DNA of 64,000 nucleotides from Gaiella occulta. GTDB lineage: Bacteria; Actinomycetota; Thermoleophilia; Gaiellales; Gaiellaceae. Under the pieces are notes generated by a model that ran no database searches, was not told the DNA's origin, and worked only from the letters and a program-made list of their open reading frames with translations. Of this stretch, positions 34,630-45,074 are shown piece by piece; the stretch's first letter is position 1; each line of letters begins with the position of its first letter. The position numbers and the translations under genes were made by a program. The stretch is taken from the NCBI RefSeq assembly GCF_003351045.1, contig NZ_QQZY01000001.1:248001-312000 (forward strand). Reading direction: 5' to 3'.

Positions 34630-36672
34630 GTGCGCGATCTCCGGCCGCTCTTCGACCCACGCTCGGTCGCGGTTCTCGGCGCGTCGAACGACCCGTCGAA
34701 GTGGGGCCAGTGGATCGCGGCGGGGGCGCTGCGCGGCGCCCACCGGCGCGACGTGTGGCTCGTCAACCGCAAGGGTGGCGAGATCCTCGGCCGGCAGGCG
34801 TTGCGCTCGCTCGACGAGCTCCCCGAGGCGCCCGAGCTCGTCGTCGTCGCGCTCGCTGCCGCCGCCTTCGAGGATGCGATCGACGCCTCCCTCGCGGCGG
34901 GCGCGCGCGCGATCGTCGCCATCACCGCCGGCCTCGGCGAGGTCGGCGCTGAGGGGAAGGCGCGCGAGCTCGCGGTCGTCGAGCGGGTGCGCGCGGCGGG
35001 AGCCGTCATGCTCGGCCCGAACTGCCTCGGCGTCTACGACGCCTCGGCCGAGCTCGATCTCGGCTCGAACGAGTTCTCGCCCGGGTCGATGGGGATCATC
35101 TCGCAGAGCGGCAACCTCGCGCTCGAGCTGAGCCTGCTGGCCGCCCAGTACGGCGTCGGCGTCTCCCGCTTCGCGTCGCTCGGCAACCAGGCCGACATCG
35201 AGGCGGCCGAGCTCGTCGAGGCGTTCGCCGCCGACGAGGCGACGCGCGTGATCGGCGTCTACTGCGAGGACTTCCGCGACGGGCGCGCGTTCGCGCGGGC
35301 GGGCGCCGCGGCTCTCGCGGCCGGCAAGCAGGTCGTGCTGCTGGCGGCCGGCGGCAGCGAAGCCGGCGCCCGCGCCGCCGCCTCTCACACCGGCGCCCTC
35401 GCGAGCGACTCGGCGGCGGTCGACGCGGCCTGCCGCGCCGCCGGCATCCAGCGCGTCACGACTCCGAAGGAGCTCGTCGACGTCGCGCTGGCATGCCTGG
35501 CGCCGCACCGGCCGCGCGGTCGCCGCCTGGCGGTCGTCGGCGACGGCGGCGGCACCGGGGTGGTCTCGGCCGACCTGGCAACGGCGGCCGGGCTGGAGCT
35601 GCCGCACCTCTCGGAGGAGCTGAGCGCGAAGCTGACCGCGATCGCGCCGACGATCGTCGCCACGAACCCCGTCGACCTCGCCGGCGCGGGTGAGCAGGAC
35701 TTCTGGAACTTCGAGCGCGTGACCGAGGCGGTGCTCGCCTCGGGCGAGGTCGACGCGGTGGTCCTCACGGGGTACTTCGGCGGCTACAGCCAGATGAACG
35801 AGGACTTCCGTGAGCGCGAGACCGAGGTCGCCCGTGCGATCGCGGCGGCGGCCGGCCGGGCGGGGCGGCCGCTGCTGGTCCAGGCCATGTTCTGGGACTC
35901 CGGGCCGGCCCGGGCGCTGCGCGAGGGCGGGGTTCCCGTCTACCGCGACATCGAGGCCGTGATCGCGACGTTGGCCGCGCTCGTCGAGCAGGAGCTTCGC
36001 CCGGCGGCGGGGGTGGCCGAGGTGGGAGCGGCCGCGCCGCCCGTGTGCGGCGGCGGCTACTTCGAGGCGCGCGAGCTGCTCGCAGCGGGCGGAGTGCCGT
36101 TCACTCCCGCGCGCCGCGCGACGACGGCCGCCGGGGCGCGCGAGGCGGCTGCCGCGGTCGGCTACCCCGTGGCACTCAAGGCGCTCGGGCTGCTGCACAA
36201 GTCCGACGCGGGCGGGGTCGCGCTCGGGCTCGGCGACGAGCATGCGCTCGAGGACGCTCTGTCCGACATGGCTGCCCGCCTCGCGCCGGAGGGCTACTCG
36301 GTCGAGGCGATGGCCGACACGTCCGCGGGGGTGGAGCTGATCGCCGGCTGCAGACGCGACCCGCGCTTCGGCCCGCTCGTGCTGGTCGGCCTCGGCGGCG
36401 TCTACGCCGAGCTTATGAACGACGTCGCCGTCGCCCTCGCCCCCGCCGGCGTGGACGAGCTGGAGCAGCTGCTGCTGTCGCTGCGCGGAGCCGGTGTGCT
36501 CACAGGCGCCCGCGGCCGCGCGCCGCTCGACGTGCGGGCGGCGGCCGCGGCGGCGGCCGCCCTCTCCCGCGTGGCGGCCGCGCACCCCGAGATCGCGGAG
36601 ATCGAGGTCAACCCGCTGCTCGTCACGCCGGCGGGGTCGGTCGGCCTCGACGCGCGCATCGTGCTCGCGTAG
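34630..36672 (+). CDS. ADP-forming acetyl/acyl-CoA synthetase (fused alpha-beta)
   Basis: A 680-residue protein of the NDP-forming acyl-CoA synthetase family. The N-terminal CoA-binding domain is FDPRSVAVLGASNDPSKWG. The succinyl-CoA synthetase-like domain contains GIISQSGNLA and the phospho-His loop region AASHTGALASDSAAVDAA. The C-terminal ATP-grasp is YFEARELLAAGGVPF...GYPVALKALGLLHKSDAGGVALGL. The start is GTG. It interconverts acyl-CoA, ADP and Pi with acid, CoA and ATP; substrate range is not readable. Confidence 0.9.
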   Translation: MRDLRPLFDPRSVAVLGASNDPSKWGQWIAAGALRGAHRRDVWLVNRKGGEILGRQALRSLDELPEAPELVVVALAAAAFEDAIDASLAAGARAIVAITAGLGEVGAEGKARELAVVERVRAAGAVMLGPNCLGVYDASAELDLGSNEFSPGSMGIISQSGNLALELSLLAAQYGVGVSRFASLGNQADIEAAELVEAFAADEATRVIGVYCEDFRDGRAFARAGAAALAAGKQVVLLAAGGSEAGARAAASHTGALASDSAAVDAACRAAGIQRVTTPKELVDVALACLAPHRPRGRRLAVVGDGGGTGVVSADLATAAGLELPHLSEELSAKLTAIAPTIVATNPVDLAGAGEQDFWNFERVTEAVLASGEVDAVVLTGYFGGYSQMNEDFRERETEVARAIAAAAGRAGRPLLVQAMFWDSGPARALREGGVPVYRDIEAVIATLAALVEQELRPAAGVAEVGAAAPPVCGGGYFEARELLAAGGVPFTPARRATTAAGAREAAAAVGYPVALKALGLLHKSDAGGVALGLGDEHALEDALSDMAARLAPEGYSVEAMADTSAGVELIAGCRRDPRFGPLVLVGLGGVYAELMNDVAVALAPAGVDELEQLLLSLRGAGVLTGARGRAPLDVRAAAAAAAALSRVAAAHPEIAEIEVNPLLVTPAGSVGLDARIVLA

Positions 36673-37235
36673 AGACCTGACGTGAAGCTCGCGACGCATG
36701 GTCGGTGCGTGCCCTTTCCGACACGCACCCGACCCTCAGGTCGGGCCGGCCGCCGGGCCGAGCCGGCTCCCCTCGCCCGCGCCGACCACGCGATACGAGC
36801 CGAGACCTGGCCGGGGCGTAACCCGCGCCTTGCCCCGGTCGCCGTAGCGTGCTGCAGGAGCACGCGGCGCGTCGCTGCGCCGCGCGACCCCGGACGCCCA
36901 GGCGAGAGAGGAGCAGGATGAACATCGACCCGTTGCTGCGGCGCACGTGCTCGGGCACGTGTTGCGCGTGCCCGAGCTGGCTGCGGCCGACTACCCGCGC
37001 GGCCACGCGCGCGACCCGCGGTCGCTCGCCCGCCAGGCGTTCGTCGCGCTGGCGCTGGCAGGCCGGGCTCGTGCTCGCAGTCGCGACCGTCCAGTACGCG
37101 GCGCCGTGGCACGCCGTCCTCGGCTGGACCTGCCGCCGGTCGTCTGCCGCCCCTGCGGGCCGCGCGTCTACTTCCACCCGAGGTGCACGGTGTGAAAGCA
37201 GCCGAGAGCCTCGCCGCCGCGCACGAGCACGTCCC
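36673..37235. other. Intergenic region with a probable decayed small gene
   Basis: No intact gene is seen. Near 36918 an ATG with GAGAGGAGCAGG upstream opens MNIDPLLRR. The natural-looking continuation (HVLRVPELAAADYPRGHARDP...ARQAFVALALAG) is in another frame, and a later piece (VQYAAPWHAVLGW) is back in the first. This suggests one or more frameshifts in a short hypothetical gene (about 36918-37195). I cannot name the family. Confidence 0.35.
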
Positions 37236-37832
37236 TCACCTTCCCGCGAGCTCCCGTTCGATGCTTCCGTGCATCAGCGCGCGGGCCCCGTCGCGGTCGA
37301 CGAGGCCGAGATAGAGGAGGGAGTCGAGCCCGTCCGCGACGGCTGCGAGCCGCCAGCCCGCCTGCGTCGCGTCGACGTCGGCGGGCACGGAGCCGTCCCC
37401 CTGCCCCTCCTCGATCAACGTGACGATGCGATCGAGCCAGGCGCGATACGAGCGCTCGACGAGCGGACGCAGCTCGTCGTCGCTGCGCAGGCTGCTCCAC
37501 ACCTCGTTCCAGAGCGCTCGCTGCTCGCTGAAGGGCATCTCGGGCTCCACGCTGACGAGCAGCGCCCGCGTGACCCGCGCCGAGCCCGCCGCCACCCCGA
37601 TCAGCTCGGCGCTCACGGCCGCATGCCAGCGCTCCTCGGAGTAGGCGAACGCATGGCGCAGCAACTCCTGCCGGGTGGAGAAGTAGTAGTGCACGAGCGC
37701 CTTCGAGACGCCGGCCTCTTCGGCCACCCTCGCCATCCGCAGGCCGTGTGCGCCCTCGCGCACGATCACGCGGCACGCCGCTTCGAGGATGCCGGTGATG
37801 CGCTCGTTCTGCGGTTGCGTCGCTGTCGTCAT
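37236..37832 (-). CDS. TetR-family transcriptional regulator
   Basis: A 198-residue repressor. The N-terminal helix-turn-helix is ITGILEAACRVIVREGAHGLRMARVAEEAGVSKALVHYYFSTRQELLRHAFAY. The C-terminal half is a helical ligand domain. The ATG at 37832 is chosen by the family's N-terminal length. A perfect dyad lies 45 bases upstream, probably its own operator, and the divergent gene is now only a remnant of a ring-hydroxylating oxygenase. Confidence 0.88.
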   Translation of the reverse strand: MTTATQPQNERITGILEAACRVIVREGAHGLRMARVAEEAGVSKALVHYYFSTRQELLRHAFAYSEERWHAAVSAELIGVAAGSARVTRALLVSVEPEMPFSEQRALWNEVWSSLRSDDELRPLVERSYRAWLDRIVTLIEEGQGDGSVPADVDATQAGWRLAAVADGLDSLLYLGLVDRDGARALMHGSIERELAGR

Positions 37833-37876
37833 ATCGCCGTATCTTGACTCAGCGAGACGATGGAGCCTGTCCTGAC

Positions 37877-37890
37877 TGACTGAACAGTCA
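37877..37890. promoter_or_regulatory. Probable TetR operator
   Basis: TGACTG-AA-CAGTCA is a perfect 6-bp inverted repeat with a 2-base centre, in the divergent spacer of the TetR gene. TetR proteins commonly bind TGACTG/CAGTCA-type dyads that overlap their own promoter. Confidence 0.7.
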
Positions 37891-37897
37891 AACAAGC

Positions 37898-37943
37898 TCG
37901 AGCAGAGAGGGAGATCTCTCTCGAGCAGAGAGGGAGATCTCTG
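37898..37943. repeat. Tandem 23-bp duplication
   Basis: Two adjacent copies of a 23-base unit beginning TCGAGCAGAGAGGGAGATCT (the second starts at 37921; they differ only at the last base). The unit includes the palindrome GAGATCTC. It lies just downstream of the TetR operator and before the oxygenase remnant; likely a replication-slippage duplication in decaying DNA. Confidence 0.85.
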
Positions 37944-38036
37944 GCATGACGGCGTCGGGTACCGGAGCCCTGACCAGGATCCCGGCCATCGACAACCTGC
38001 TCGGCGCTGTCGCCATCGCCGACGGCCTCGAGCCGG

Positions 38037-38243
38037 ATCGACCCCGCCCGTGCCTCGTCCCTCGCCGCCGGCGGCAGCGCGCCGCACGTCCCCGAGGGCG
38101 ACGTGACGCAGTCGCAGTACCACCTCCTGTGCCCGAATACGACGATCGACATCGCGCCCGGGCCGCAGAACATCCCGCTCGAGCGCTGGGTTCGCGACGG
38201 CGTCGGCCGCACGGTCGAGGGGAAGGAACGTCCCGCCCCGTGA
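38037..38243 (+). pseudogene. Remnant of a ring-hydroxylating oxygenase alpha subunit
   Basis: A 69-codon open piece with no start. It contains [26 protein letters not shown] and [13 protein letters not shown], the pattern around the C-terminal catalytic domain of Rieske non-haem oxygenases. The N-terminal Rieske domain and most of the catalytic domain are missing. The TetR gene opposite may once have controlled it. Confidence 0.6.
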
Positions 38244-38350
38244 AGAGGAGCGCTGCCGGGGCGGCCCCGTGGTCGGCCTCGTCAGGGACCTTCGCGGCAG
38301 AGGAACTTCGCGAGGAGATCCCCCGTCTTGCGGCAAGATACTGTGCGCGC

Positions 38351-39586
38351 ATGAGCGCGTCACGGGTGTTCGCGATCGTGCTGGCGGGCGGCGAGGGCAA
38401 GCGACTGGCGCCGCTGACCGCCGATCGCGCCAAGCCCGCGGTGCCGTTCGCCGGCAACTACCGGCTCGTCGACTTCGCGCTCTCGAACCTCGTCAACGCC
38501 GGCATGTTGCGCATCGCGGTGCTGACGCAGTACAAGAGCCACAGCCTCGACCGCCACGTGACGACCACCTGGCGGCTGTCGCCGCTGCTCGGCAACTACG
38601 TGACGCCGGTGCCGGCGCAGATGCGACGCGGCCCGCACTGGTTCGCGGGCTCGGCCGACGCCATCTACCAGAACCTCAACCTCATCGCGGACGAGCGCCC
38701 CCGCACCATATGCGTCTTCGGGGCCGACCACATCTACCGCATGGACCCGCGACAGATGATCGAGCAGCACATCGCCCTCGGCGCCGGCGTCACGGTCGCC
38801 GGCATCCGCGTGCCGATCGAGAGCGCGGGCGCGTTCGGGGTGATCGAGACCGAGCCCGACGGCCGCATGATCCGTGCCTTCCGCGAGAAGCCGTCCGATC
38901 CCGAGCCGATGCCGGGCGAGCCGACCATGGTGCTCGCGTCGATGGGCAACTACGTGTTCGACGCCGGCGTGCTCATCGACGCCGTCACGCGCGACGCGCA
39001 GGACCCGCGCTCGGCGCACGACCTCGGCGGCAACATCATCCCCATGCTCGTCGAGCAGGGAAAGGCGCACGTGTGGGACTTCGCGAGCAGCGACGTGCCG
39101 GGCACGAGCGACCGCGACCGCGCCTACTGGCGCGACGTCGGGACCCTCGACGCGTACTACGACGCGCACATGGACCTGATCTCCGTCGACCCCGTGTTCA
39201 ACCTCTACAACGAGGAGTGGCCGATCCTGACCGCGCCGGAGCCTCTGCCGCCCGCCAAGTTCGTCTTCGACGAGGGAGACCGCGTGGGTGTCGCCACCAA
39301 CTCGATGGTGTGCGCCGGCGTCGTGGTCTCGGGCGGCACGGTGCGGCGCTCGATCCTCTCGCCGGGCGTTCACGTGCACTCCTTCGCCGAGGTCGAGGGG
39401 TCGGTGCTCATGCACGATGTCGACGTGGGCCGCGGCGCGATCGTGCGCAACGCGATCGTCGACAAGAACGTCCGCATCGCCGCGGGCGCGCGGGTCGGCG
39501 TCGACGCCGAAGCCGACCGCGCGCGCTTCCCGACGTCGCGCAACGGCATCGTCGTCATCGGCAAGGGGCAGACGGTCGAGGCATGA
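38351..39586 (+). CDS. glgC: Glucose-1-phosphate adenylyltransferase
   Basis: A 411-residue enzyme making ADP-glucose for glycogen. The nucleotidyltransferase domain has [51 protein letters not shown] and AFREKPSDP. The C-terminal left-handed beta-helix is present ([40 protein letters not shown]). It overlaps glgA by ATGA and forms a two-gene glycogen operon. Confidence 0.95.
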   Translation: MSASRVFAIVLAGGEGKRLAPLTADRAKPAVPFAGNYRLVDFALSNLVNAGMLRIAVLTQYKSHSLDRHVTTTWRLSPLLGNYVTPVPAQMRRGPHWFAGSADAIYQNLNLIADERPRTICVFGADHIYRMDPRQMIEQHIALGAGVTVAGIRVPIESAGAFGVIETEPDGRMIRAFREKPSDPEPMPGEPTMVLASMGNYVFDAGVLIDAVTRDAQDPRSAHDLGGNIIPMLVEQGKAHVWDFASSDVPGTSDRDRAYWRDVGTLDAYYDAHMDLISVDPVFNLYNEEWPILTAPEPLPPAKFVFDEGDRVGVATNSMVCAGVVVSGGTVRRSILSPGVHVHSFAEVEGSVLMHDVDVGRGAIVRNAIVDKNVRIAAGARVGVDAEADRARFPTSRNGIVVIGKGQTVEA

Positions 39587-40791
39587 AGGTCGCGCTGCTC
39601 ACGCGCGAGTACCCGCCGGACGTCTACGGCGGTGCCGGCGTGCACGCCGAGTACATGGCCCGCGCGCTCGCCCGCCACGTCGAGGTCACGGTGCACTGCT
39701 GGGGCGCGGAGCGCCCCGCGGGAGGACCGGGCGAGCCGGTCGTCGTCGCGCACCGGCCGTGCGAGGCGCTCGCGGGCGACCGGCCCTACGACGCCGCCCT
39801 GCAGGCGTTCTCGATCGACCTCGCGATGGCAGGCGCGGCGGCGGGAGCGGATGTCGTCCACAGCCACACCTGGTACGCGAACCTCGGCGGCCATCTCGCG
39901 AAGCTCGTGCACGAGGTGCCGCACGTCGCCACCGTGCACAGCCTCGAGCCGATGCGGCCGTGGAAGCGCGAGCAGCTCGGCGGCGGCTATGCCCTGTCGA
40001 GCTTCGCCGAGCGCACCGCGCTCGAGGGTGCGGACGCGATCGTGGCCGTGTCGCGCGCGCACCTGCGCGAGATCCTCGCCTGCTACCCGGCGATCGACGA
40101 GGCGCGCACGAGCGTGATCTACAACGGCATCGACACGGACGAGTACCGGCCGGACGGCGGCATCGACGCGCTCGAGCGCCACGGCATCGACCCCGCCCTG
40201 CCGGCGGTCGTCTTCGTCGGGCGCATCACGCGCCAGAAGGGGCTCGCGCACCTGCTCGACGCGGCGCCCGCGATCGACCCGGCAGCACAGCTCGTGCTGT
40301 GCGCCGGAGCGCCGGACACGCCGGAGATCGCCGCGGAGATCGAGGAGAAGATGGAGCGCGTGCGGGCCGAGCGCGGCAACGTCGTGTGGATCGAGGAGAT
40401 GCTGCCGAAGGCGGAGGTGAAGCAGATTCTCAGCCACGCGACCGTGTTCGTGTGCCCGTCGATCTACGAGCCGATGGGCATCGTCAACCTCGAGGCGATG
40501 GCGTGCGAGGCGGCCGTCGTGGCGACGGCGGTCGGCGGCATCCCCGAGGTCGTCGAGGACGGTGTCAGCGGTGTGCTCGTCCCGTACGAGGCCGTGCCGG
40601 ACGGAACAGGCACCCCCGTCGACCCGGCCGGCCTGGCGGCCGACTTCGCCGCACGCGTGAACGAGCTCCTGGCCGACCCGGCGCGCGCGGAGGCGATGGG
40701 GAAGGCCGGGCGCGCACGCGCGGTCGAGCGCTTCGGCTGGGACGCCGCCGCCGCGGAGACGCTGCGGCTGTACGAGCGCCTGCTCGGGTAG
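39583..40791 (+). CDS. glgA: Glycogen synthase, actinobacterial GlgA/GlgM type
   Basis: A 402-residue GT4-type glucosyltransferase. The N-terminal [22 protein letters not shown] is the glycogen synthase glycine-rich loop; [22 protein letters not shown] begins the C-terminal domain, and [25 protein letters not shown] is the E-x7-E motif. It follows glgC with an ATGA overlap. In mycobacteria this subfamily makes maltose-1-phosphate from ADP-glucose (GlgM), so either product is possible. Confidence 0.92.
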   Translation: MKVALLTREYPPDVYGGAGVHAEYMARALARHVEVTVHCWGAERPAGGPGEPVVVAHRPCEALAGDRPYDAALQAFSIDLAMAGAAAGADVVHSHTWYANLGGHLAKLVHEVPHVATVHSLEPMRPWKREQLGGGYALSSFAERTALEGADAIVAVSRAHLREILACYPAIDEARTSVIYNGIDTDEYRPDGGIDALERHGIDPALPAVVFVGRITRQKGLAHLLDAAPAIDPAAQLVLCAGAPDTPEIAAEIEEKMERVRAERGNVVWIEEMLPKAEVKQILSHATVFVCPSIYEPMGIVNLEAMACEAAVVATAVGGIPEVVEDGVSGVLVPYEAVPDGTGTPVDPAGLAADFAARVNELLADPARAEAMGKAGRARAVERFGWDAAAAETLRLYERLLG

Positions 40792-40906
40792 GGCCGTCCG
40801 CGCGGCTTCGCTGCCGTCTCCACGTTCGCGGCGAGCGGCGACCGGGGCACGTCTCCGGGGACGGTCGCGCCGCGCCGCGGCGGCCGGATCCGGCATAGTC
40901 GACACG

Positions 40907-41941
40907 GTGACCTACGTCCCCGCACGCGAGCGCTACGACCGCATGGCCTACCGCCGCTGCGGGCGTAGCGGCCTGCTCTTGCCGGCGATCTCGCTCGGCC
41001 TCTGGCACAACTTCGGCCACGACCGCCCGCTCGACACGAGCCGCGCCATCGTGCGTCGCGCCTTCGACCTCGGCATCACGCACTTCGACCTCGCGAACAA
41101 CTACGGGCCGCCGTACGGGTCGGCGGAGAAGAACTTCGGCCGCTTGCTGCGCCGGGATCTGGGCCCGTACCGCGACGAGCTCGTGATCTCGACCAAGGCG
41201 GGCTACGACATGTGGCCGGGCCCCTACGGCGACCACGGCTCGCGCAAGTACCTGCTCGCGAGCCTCGACCAGAGCCTGCTGCGCATGGGCCTCGACTACG
41301 TCGACATCTTCTACTCGCATCGCGCCGACCCGGACACGCCGCTCGAGGAGACGATGGGCGCCCTCGCGAGCGCGGTGCAGCAGGGCAAGGCGCTGTACGT
41401 CGGCATCTCCTCGTACGCGCCCGACCGCACCGCCGCGGCTGCGGCGCTGCTGCGCGATCTCGGCACACCGCTCCTCATCCACCAGCCGTCCTACTCGCTG
41501 CTGAACCGCTGGATCGAGGATGGCTTGCTCGACGTGCTCGAGGCGGAGGGGGTCGGCTGCATCGGCTTCTCCCCGCTCGCGCAGGGCCTCCTCAGCGACC
41601 GCTACCTCGCCGGCGTGCCGGAGGGGTCGCGCGCGAGCAGGGGCACGTCGCTCGAGCCCGCGCATCTGTCGGAGGAGAACCTCGCCCGCATTCGCGGGCT
41701 GAACGAGATCGCGGCGGGGCGCGGCCAGTCCCTCGCCCAGATGGCTCTGGCGTGGACGCTGCGCGATGCGCGCGTGACCTCGACGCTGGTCGGGGCGAGC
41801 AGCGTCGCGCAGCTGGAGGCGAACGTGGCCTCGCTCGACCGCCTCGACTTCGGCGCCGACGAGCTGGCGGCGATCGACCGCTACGCGGTCGAGGGGGGCG
41901 TCAACCTGTGGGCGCCGTCGTCGGCCGTCGCCGCTCCATGA
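40907..41941 (+). CDS. Aldo/keto reductase, L-glyceraldehyde-3-phosphate reductase (YghZ) type
   Basis: A 344-residue AKR14-like NADPH oxidoreductase. It contains YRRCGRSGLLLPAISLGLWHNFG, the catalytic Asp/Tyr segment FDLANNYGPPYGSAE, Lys (STKAGYDMWPGPYGDHGSRK) and His (DIFYSHRADP). A GTG start is used. It probably detoxifies small aldehydes such as methylglyoxal. No operon partner. Confidence 0.88.
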   Translation: MTYVPARERYDRMAYRRCGRSGLLLPAISLGLWHNFGHDRPLDTSRAIVRRAFDLGITHFDLANNYGPPYGSAEKNFGRLLRRDLGPYRDELVISTKAGYDMWPGPYGDHGSRKYLLASLDQSLLRMGLDYVDIFYSHRADPDTPLEETMGALASAVQQGKALYVGISSYAPDRTAAAAALLRDLGTPLLIHQPSYSLLNRWIEDGLLDVLEAEGVGCIGFSPLAQGLLSDRYLAGVPEGSRASRGTSLEPAHLSEENLARIRGLNEIAAGRGQSLAQMALAWTLRDARVTSTLVGASSVAQLEANVASLDRLDFGADELAAIDRYAVEGGVNLWAPSSAVAAP

Positions 41942-42030
41942 CTCTTTCGGGTGAGTTTCGTCCCCTGATCTAGCGAGATCGCGGCACCCTCACTAGGGTG
42001 CGGTGTGGGATGAGGGGCTGGGGGGCGGAC

Positions 42031-42396
42031 ATGGGGATGCCGGAGAGTTGCGACTGCTGCGGTCGCGACGCGGAGGACTGCGGCATGGCCGAGTCCGGCT
42101 GGCTCACGCGCGACGAGAGCGCCGAGCTCGCCGGCACCTACTGCCTCGCGTGCGCGGCGCTGCTGCGGCTCGTGCTGTGGTCGGAGGTGTGCTTCCACTG
42201 CGGCGTCGCCGCCGCGAGCGAGACGGAGGCCGAGCGGGACGGCTGGCGCTACTTCGCCGACGGCTGGGGTGAGCTCGTGCCCTTCTGTGCCGTCTGCGTC
42301 GCCTCCGAGTTCGGCATCGCGCCGCCGCGGGCGGACGGTGACGGGATCCGCGCCGGCTCCGAGCCCGACGGCAAGGAGAACGGCGCGGAGCTGTAG
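42031..42396 (+). CDS. Cysteine-rich hypothetical protein
   Basis: A ~121-residue protein with several zinc-ribbon-like Cys pairs: CDCCGRDAEDC, YCLACAAL, CFHCGVAA and FCAVC. The start at 42031 follows GGGGGGCGG; an ATG two codons later and an upstream GTG are also possible. It likely binds zinc. No family recognised. Confidence 0.6.
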   Translation: MGMPESCDCCGRDAEDCGMAESGWLTRDESAELAGTYCLACAALLRLVLWSEVCFHCGVAAASETEAERDGWRYFADGWGELVPFCAVCVASEFGIAPPRADGDGIRAGSEPDGKENGAEL

Positions 42397-42492
42397 AGCT
42401 CCCCGCCGGCGCCCCTCACGGCACGCCCCCGCGGCCCTCTTCGCGCGCTGCGGGAGCGACGGCGGGCCCGGATCGGCGATAGTGGCGCTGGC

Positions 42493-43524
42493 ATGTTGGC
42501 GCTCGTCAAGGAACGTCCAGGGGAGGGACTGACGCTGTCCGAGGTGCCGGAGCCGGCGCCCGGCATCAACGACGTGCTCATCCGTGTGCGCAAGGCGGGG
42601 ATCTGCGGCACCGACCTGCACATCTACGCGTGGGACGACTGGGCCGCGCGGACGATCCCGACGCCGATGGCGATCGGGCACGAGTTCGTGGGCGAGATCG
42701 TCGCCGTCGGCTCGAACGTGAGCGACTTCCATCCCGGCGACCTCGTCAGCGGCGAGGGGCACGTCGTCTGCGGCCGCTGCCGCAACTGCATGGCGGGGAG
42801 GCGGCACCTGTGCGCGCACACGATCGGCCTGGGCGTGAACCGGCCGGGTGCGTTCGCCGAGCTCGTCGTGCTGCCGATGACGAACATCTGGCATCACTGG
42901 GACGGCATCGACGAGGACGTGGCGGCGATCTTCGACCCGTTCGGCAACGCGACCCACACGGCGCTCTCGTTCCCGGTGCTCGGGGAGGACGTCCTCATCA
43001 CCGGGGCCGGCCCGATCGGCTGCATGGCGGCGGCGATCGTGCGCCACGCGGGCGCGCGTCACGTGGTCGTGACCGACCTCAACCCCTTCCGCCGCGACCT
43101 CGCGGCCGCCATGGGGGCGACGGTCGTCGTCGACCCGCGGGAGCGGGAGCTGCGGGACGTGCAGGGCGAGCTCGGCATGACGGAGGGCTTCGACGTTGCG
43201 CTCGAGATGTCGGGAAGCCCTGCCGCGCTCGACGCGATCGTGCAGAACATGGCGCACGGCGGGCGGGTGGCGGTGCTCGGGATCCCGTCCGACGCGGTCT
43301 CGCTCGACCTCGAGCGGGTCGTCTTCGACATGCTCACGATCAAGGGCATCTACGGCCGCGAGATGTACGAGACCTGGTACCAGATGACGGTGATGCTGCA
43401 GTCGGGGCTCGACATCTCGCCGGTCATCACGCACCGCTTCTCGCACGGGGACTTCGAGGAGGCGTTCGCCGTCGCCCGCTCGGGTGCGTCCGGCAAGGTG
43501 ATCCTCGACTGGACCGACGTGTAG
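42493..43524 (+). CDS. tdh: L-threonine 3-dehydrogenase
   Basis: A 343-residue medium-chain zinc dehydrogenase. Catalytic Zn ligands lie in [16 protein letters not shown] and IGHEFVGEI, structural Zn in [15 protein letters not shown], and NAD binding in [15 protein letters not shown]. It oxidises threonine to 2-amino-3-ketobutyrate, which the next gene cleaves. It forms a two-gene operon with kbl. Confidence 0.93.
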   Translation: MLALVKERPGEGLTLSEVPEPAPGINDVLIRVRKAGICGTDLHIYAWDDWAARTIPTPMAIGHEFVGEIVAVGSNVSDFHPGDLVSGEGHVVCGRCRNCMAGRRHLCAHTIGLGVNRPGAFAELVVLPMTNIWHHWDGIDEDVAAIFDPFGNATHTALSFPVLGEDVLITGAGPIGCMAAAIVRHAGARHVVVTDLNPFRRDLAAAMGATVVVDPRERELRDVQGELGMTEGFDVALEMSGSPAALDAIVQNMAHGGRVAVLGIPSDAVSLDLERVVFDMLTIKGIYGREMYETWYQMTVMLQSGLDISPVITHRFSHGDFEEAFAVARSGASGKVILDWTDV

Positions 43525-43542
43525 GCGGAGAGGACGGACACC

Positions 43543-44745
43543 GTGTACGAAGCGTTTCGGGACGAGCTGAGGGCGCGGCTGCGGGAGGCGCGCGAAGCCG
43601 GCGTCTACAAGTCGGAGCTGCTCATCACGACGCCGCAGTCGGCGCACGTCGGCGTCGAGGGCCGGGGCGAGCTGCTGAACATGTGTGCGAACAACTATCT
43701 CGGGCTTGCGAACCATCCCGAGGTCGTCGCGGCCGCGCGGGAGGCGCTCGACCGCTGGGGCTTCGGAATGGCGTCGGTGCGCTTCATCTGCGGCACCCAG
43801 GCGCAGCACCGGGAGCTGGAGCGTCGCCTCGCCGCGTTCCTCGGCAGCGACGACGCGATTCTGTTCGGCTCCTGCTTCGATGCCAACGGGGGCCTGTTCG
43901 AGGCGCTGCTCGGGCCGGAGGACGCGGTCATCTCGGATGCGCTCAACCACGCGTCGATCATCGACGGCATCCGGCTGTGCAAGGCCCGGCGGCTGCGGTA
44001 CGCGAACAGCGACATGGACGAGCTGGAGCGAGCGCTGACGGAGTGCGCCGACGCGCGCTACCGGCTGATCGCGACGGACGGAGTATTCTCGATGGACGGG
44101 TACGTGGCCCGGCTCGACGCCATCTGCGAGCTGGCCGAGCGCCACGACGCCCTCGTGATGGTCGACGACTCGCACGCGGTCGGCTTCGTGGGCCCGAGCG
44201 GCCGCGGCACGCACGAGCTGCACGGCGTCGTCGAGCGGGTCGACATCCTCACCGGCACGCTCGGCAAGGCGATGGGCGGCGCGAGCGGCGGCTACGTGGC
44301 GGGGCGTGCCGAGATCGTCGAGCTGCTGCGTCAGCGTGCACGCCCCTACCTGTTCTCGAACAGCGTCGCGCCGCCTGTCGTGGCGGCGAGCCAGAGGGCG
44401 CTCGAGCTGATCGAGGGCTCCGACGACCTGCGCGCGCGGCTGCGCGAGAACACGGCGGCGTTCCGCGCAGGGATGGCCGAGCTCGGCTTCGACGTGCTGC
44501 CGGGCGACCACCCGATCGTGCCGGTGATGATCGGCGACGAGATCGCCGCCGCGCGCCTGTCGCGGGCGCTGATCGACCTCGGCGTCTACGCCGTCAGCTT
44601 CTCCTTCCCGGTCGTGCCGCGCGGCACCGCCCGCATCCGCACGCAGATGTCGGCCGCGCACACCCGTGCCGACATCGAGTTCGCCCTCGACGCGTTCCGC
44701 CGCGCGCGGGAGGCGGTCGGCATGGGGCAGGCGCGCGACGGGTGA
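43543..44745 (+). CDS. kbl: 2-amino-3-ketobutyrate CoA ligase
   Basis: A 400-residue PLP enzyme of the alpha-oxoamine synthase family. It has [16 protein letters not shown], the SGTQ-like substrate region [31 protein letters not shown] and the PLP lysine in [17 protein letters not shown]. It converts 2-amino-3-ketobutyrate and CoA to glycine and acetyl-CoA. GTG start, preceded by GGAGAGGA; 18 bases after tdh. Confidence 0.94.
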   Translation: MYEAFRDELRARLREAREAGVYKSELLITTPQSAHVGVEGRGELLNMCANNYLGLANHPEVVAAAREALDRWGFGMASVRFICGTQAQHRELERRLAAFLGSDDAILFGSCFDANGGLFEALLGPEDAVISDALNHASIIDGIRLCKARRLRYANSDMDELERALTECADARYRLIATDGVFSMDGYVARLDAICELAERHDALVMVDDSHAVGFVGPSGRGTHELHGVVERVDILTGTLGKAMGGASGGYVAGRAEIVELLRQRARPYLFSNSVAPPVVAASQRALELIEGSDDLRARLRENTAAFRAGMAELGFDVLPGDHPIVPVMIGDEIAAARLSRALIDLGVYAVSFSFPVVPRGTARIRTQMSAAHTRADIEFALDAFRRAREAVGMGQARDG

Positions 44746-45074
44746 TCGTGCGAAGAATGACCTCCTGAGCGGCTCATGGGCTTCGCCTACCCGCGAGCGA
44801 TGTAAACGGAGTGCGGTCGGGGCGTGGAGAGGGTGCGTATGCTCGGGGTGCGCCGAGGTGTCGGTCGTCGGTCCTGCTCTGATCTTTCGCGGTCGCCCTG
44901 AGCGTGACGCCGAAGCTTGCGGTACCCCGATCTGTGCCATGAGCACGCCGAGCAGACCTCGATCTCCAGGCTCCCCTCCGCGGCGCTTCGGCGCTGTCGA
45001 GTGAAAGTGAGCCGATGCTGGGGATGGGCATGGTCGACGGGCCGCTCAGACGTGGGGCGGTGCAGCGCTGAACC
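44746..45074. other. Intergenic region upstream of the sigma-factor operon; no gene seen
   Basis: 329 bases of GC-rich sequence. Short frames here translate to Arg/Ser-rich or broken proteins without start signals. It should contain the promoter of the sigma/anti-sigma operon, but I cannot point to confident -35/-10 elements. Confidence 0.4.
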
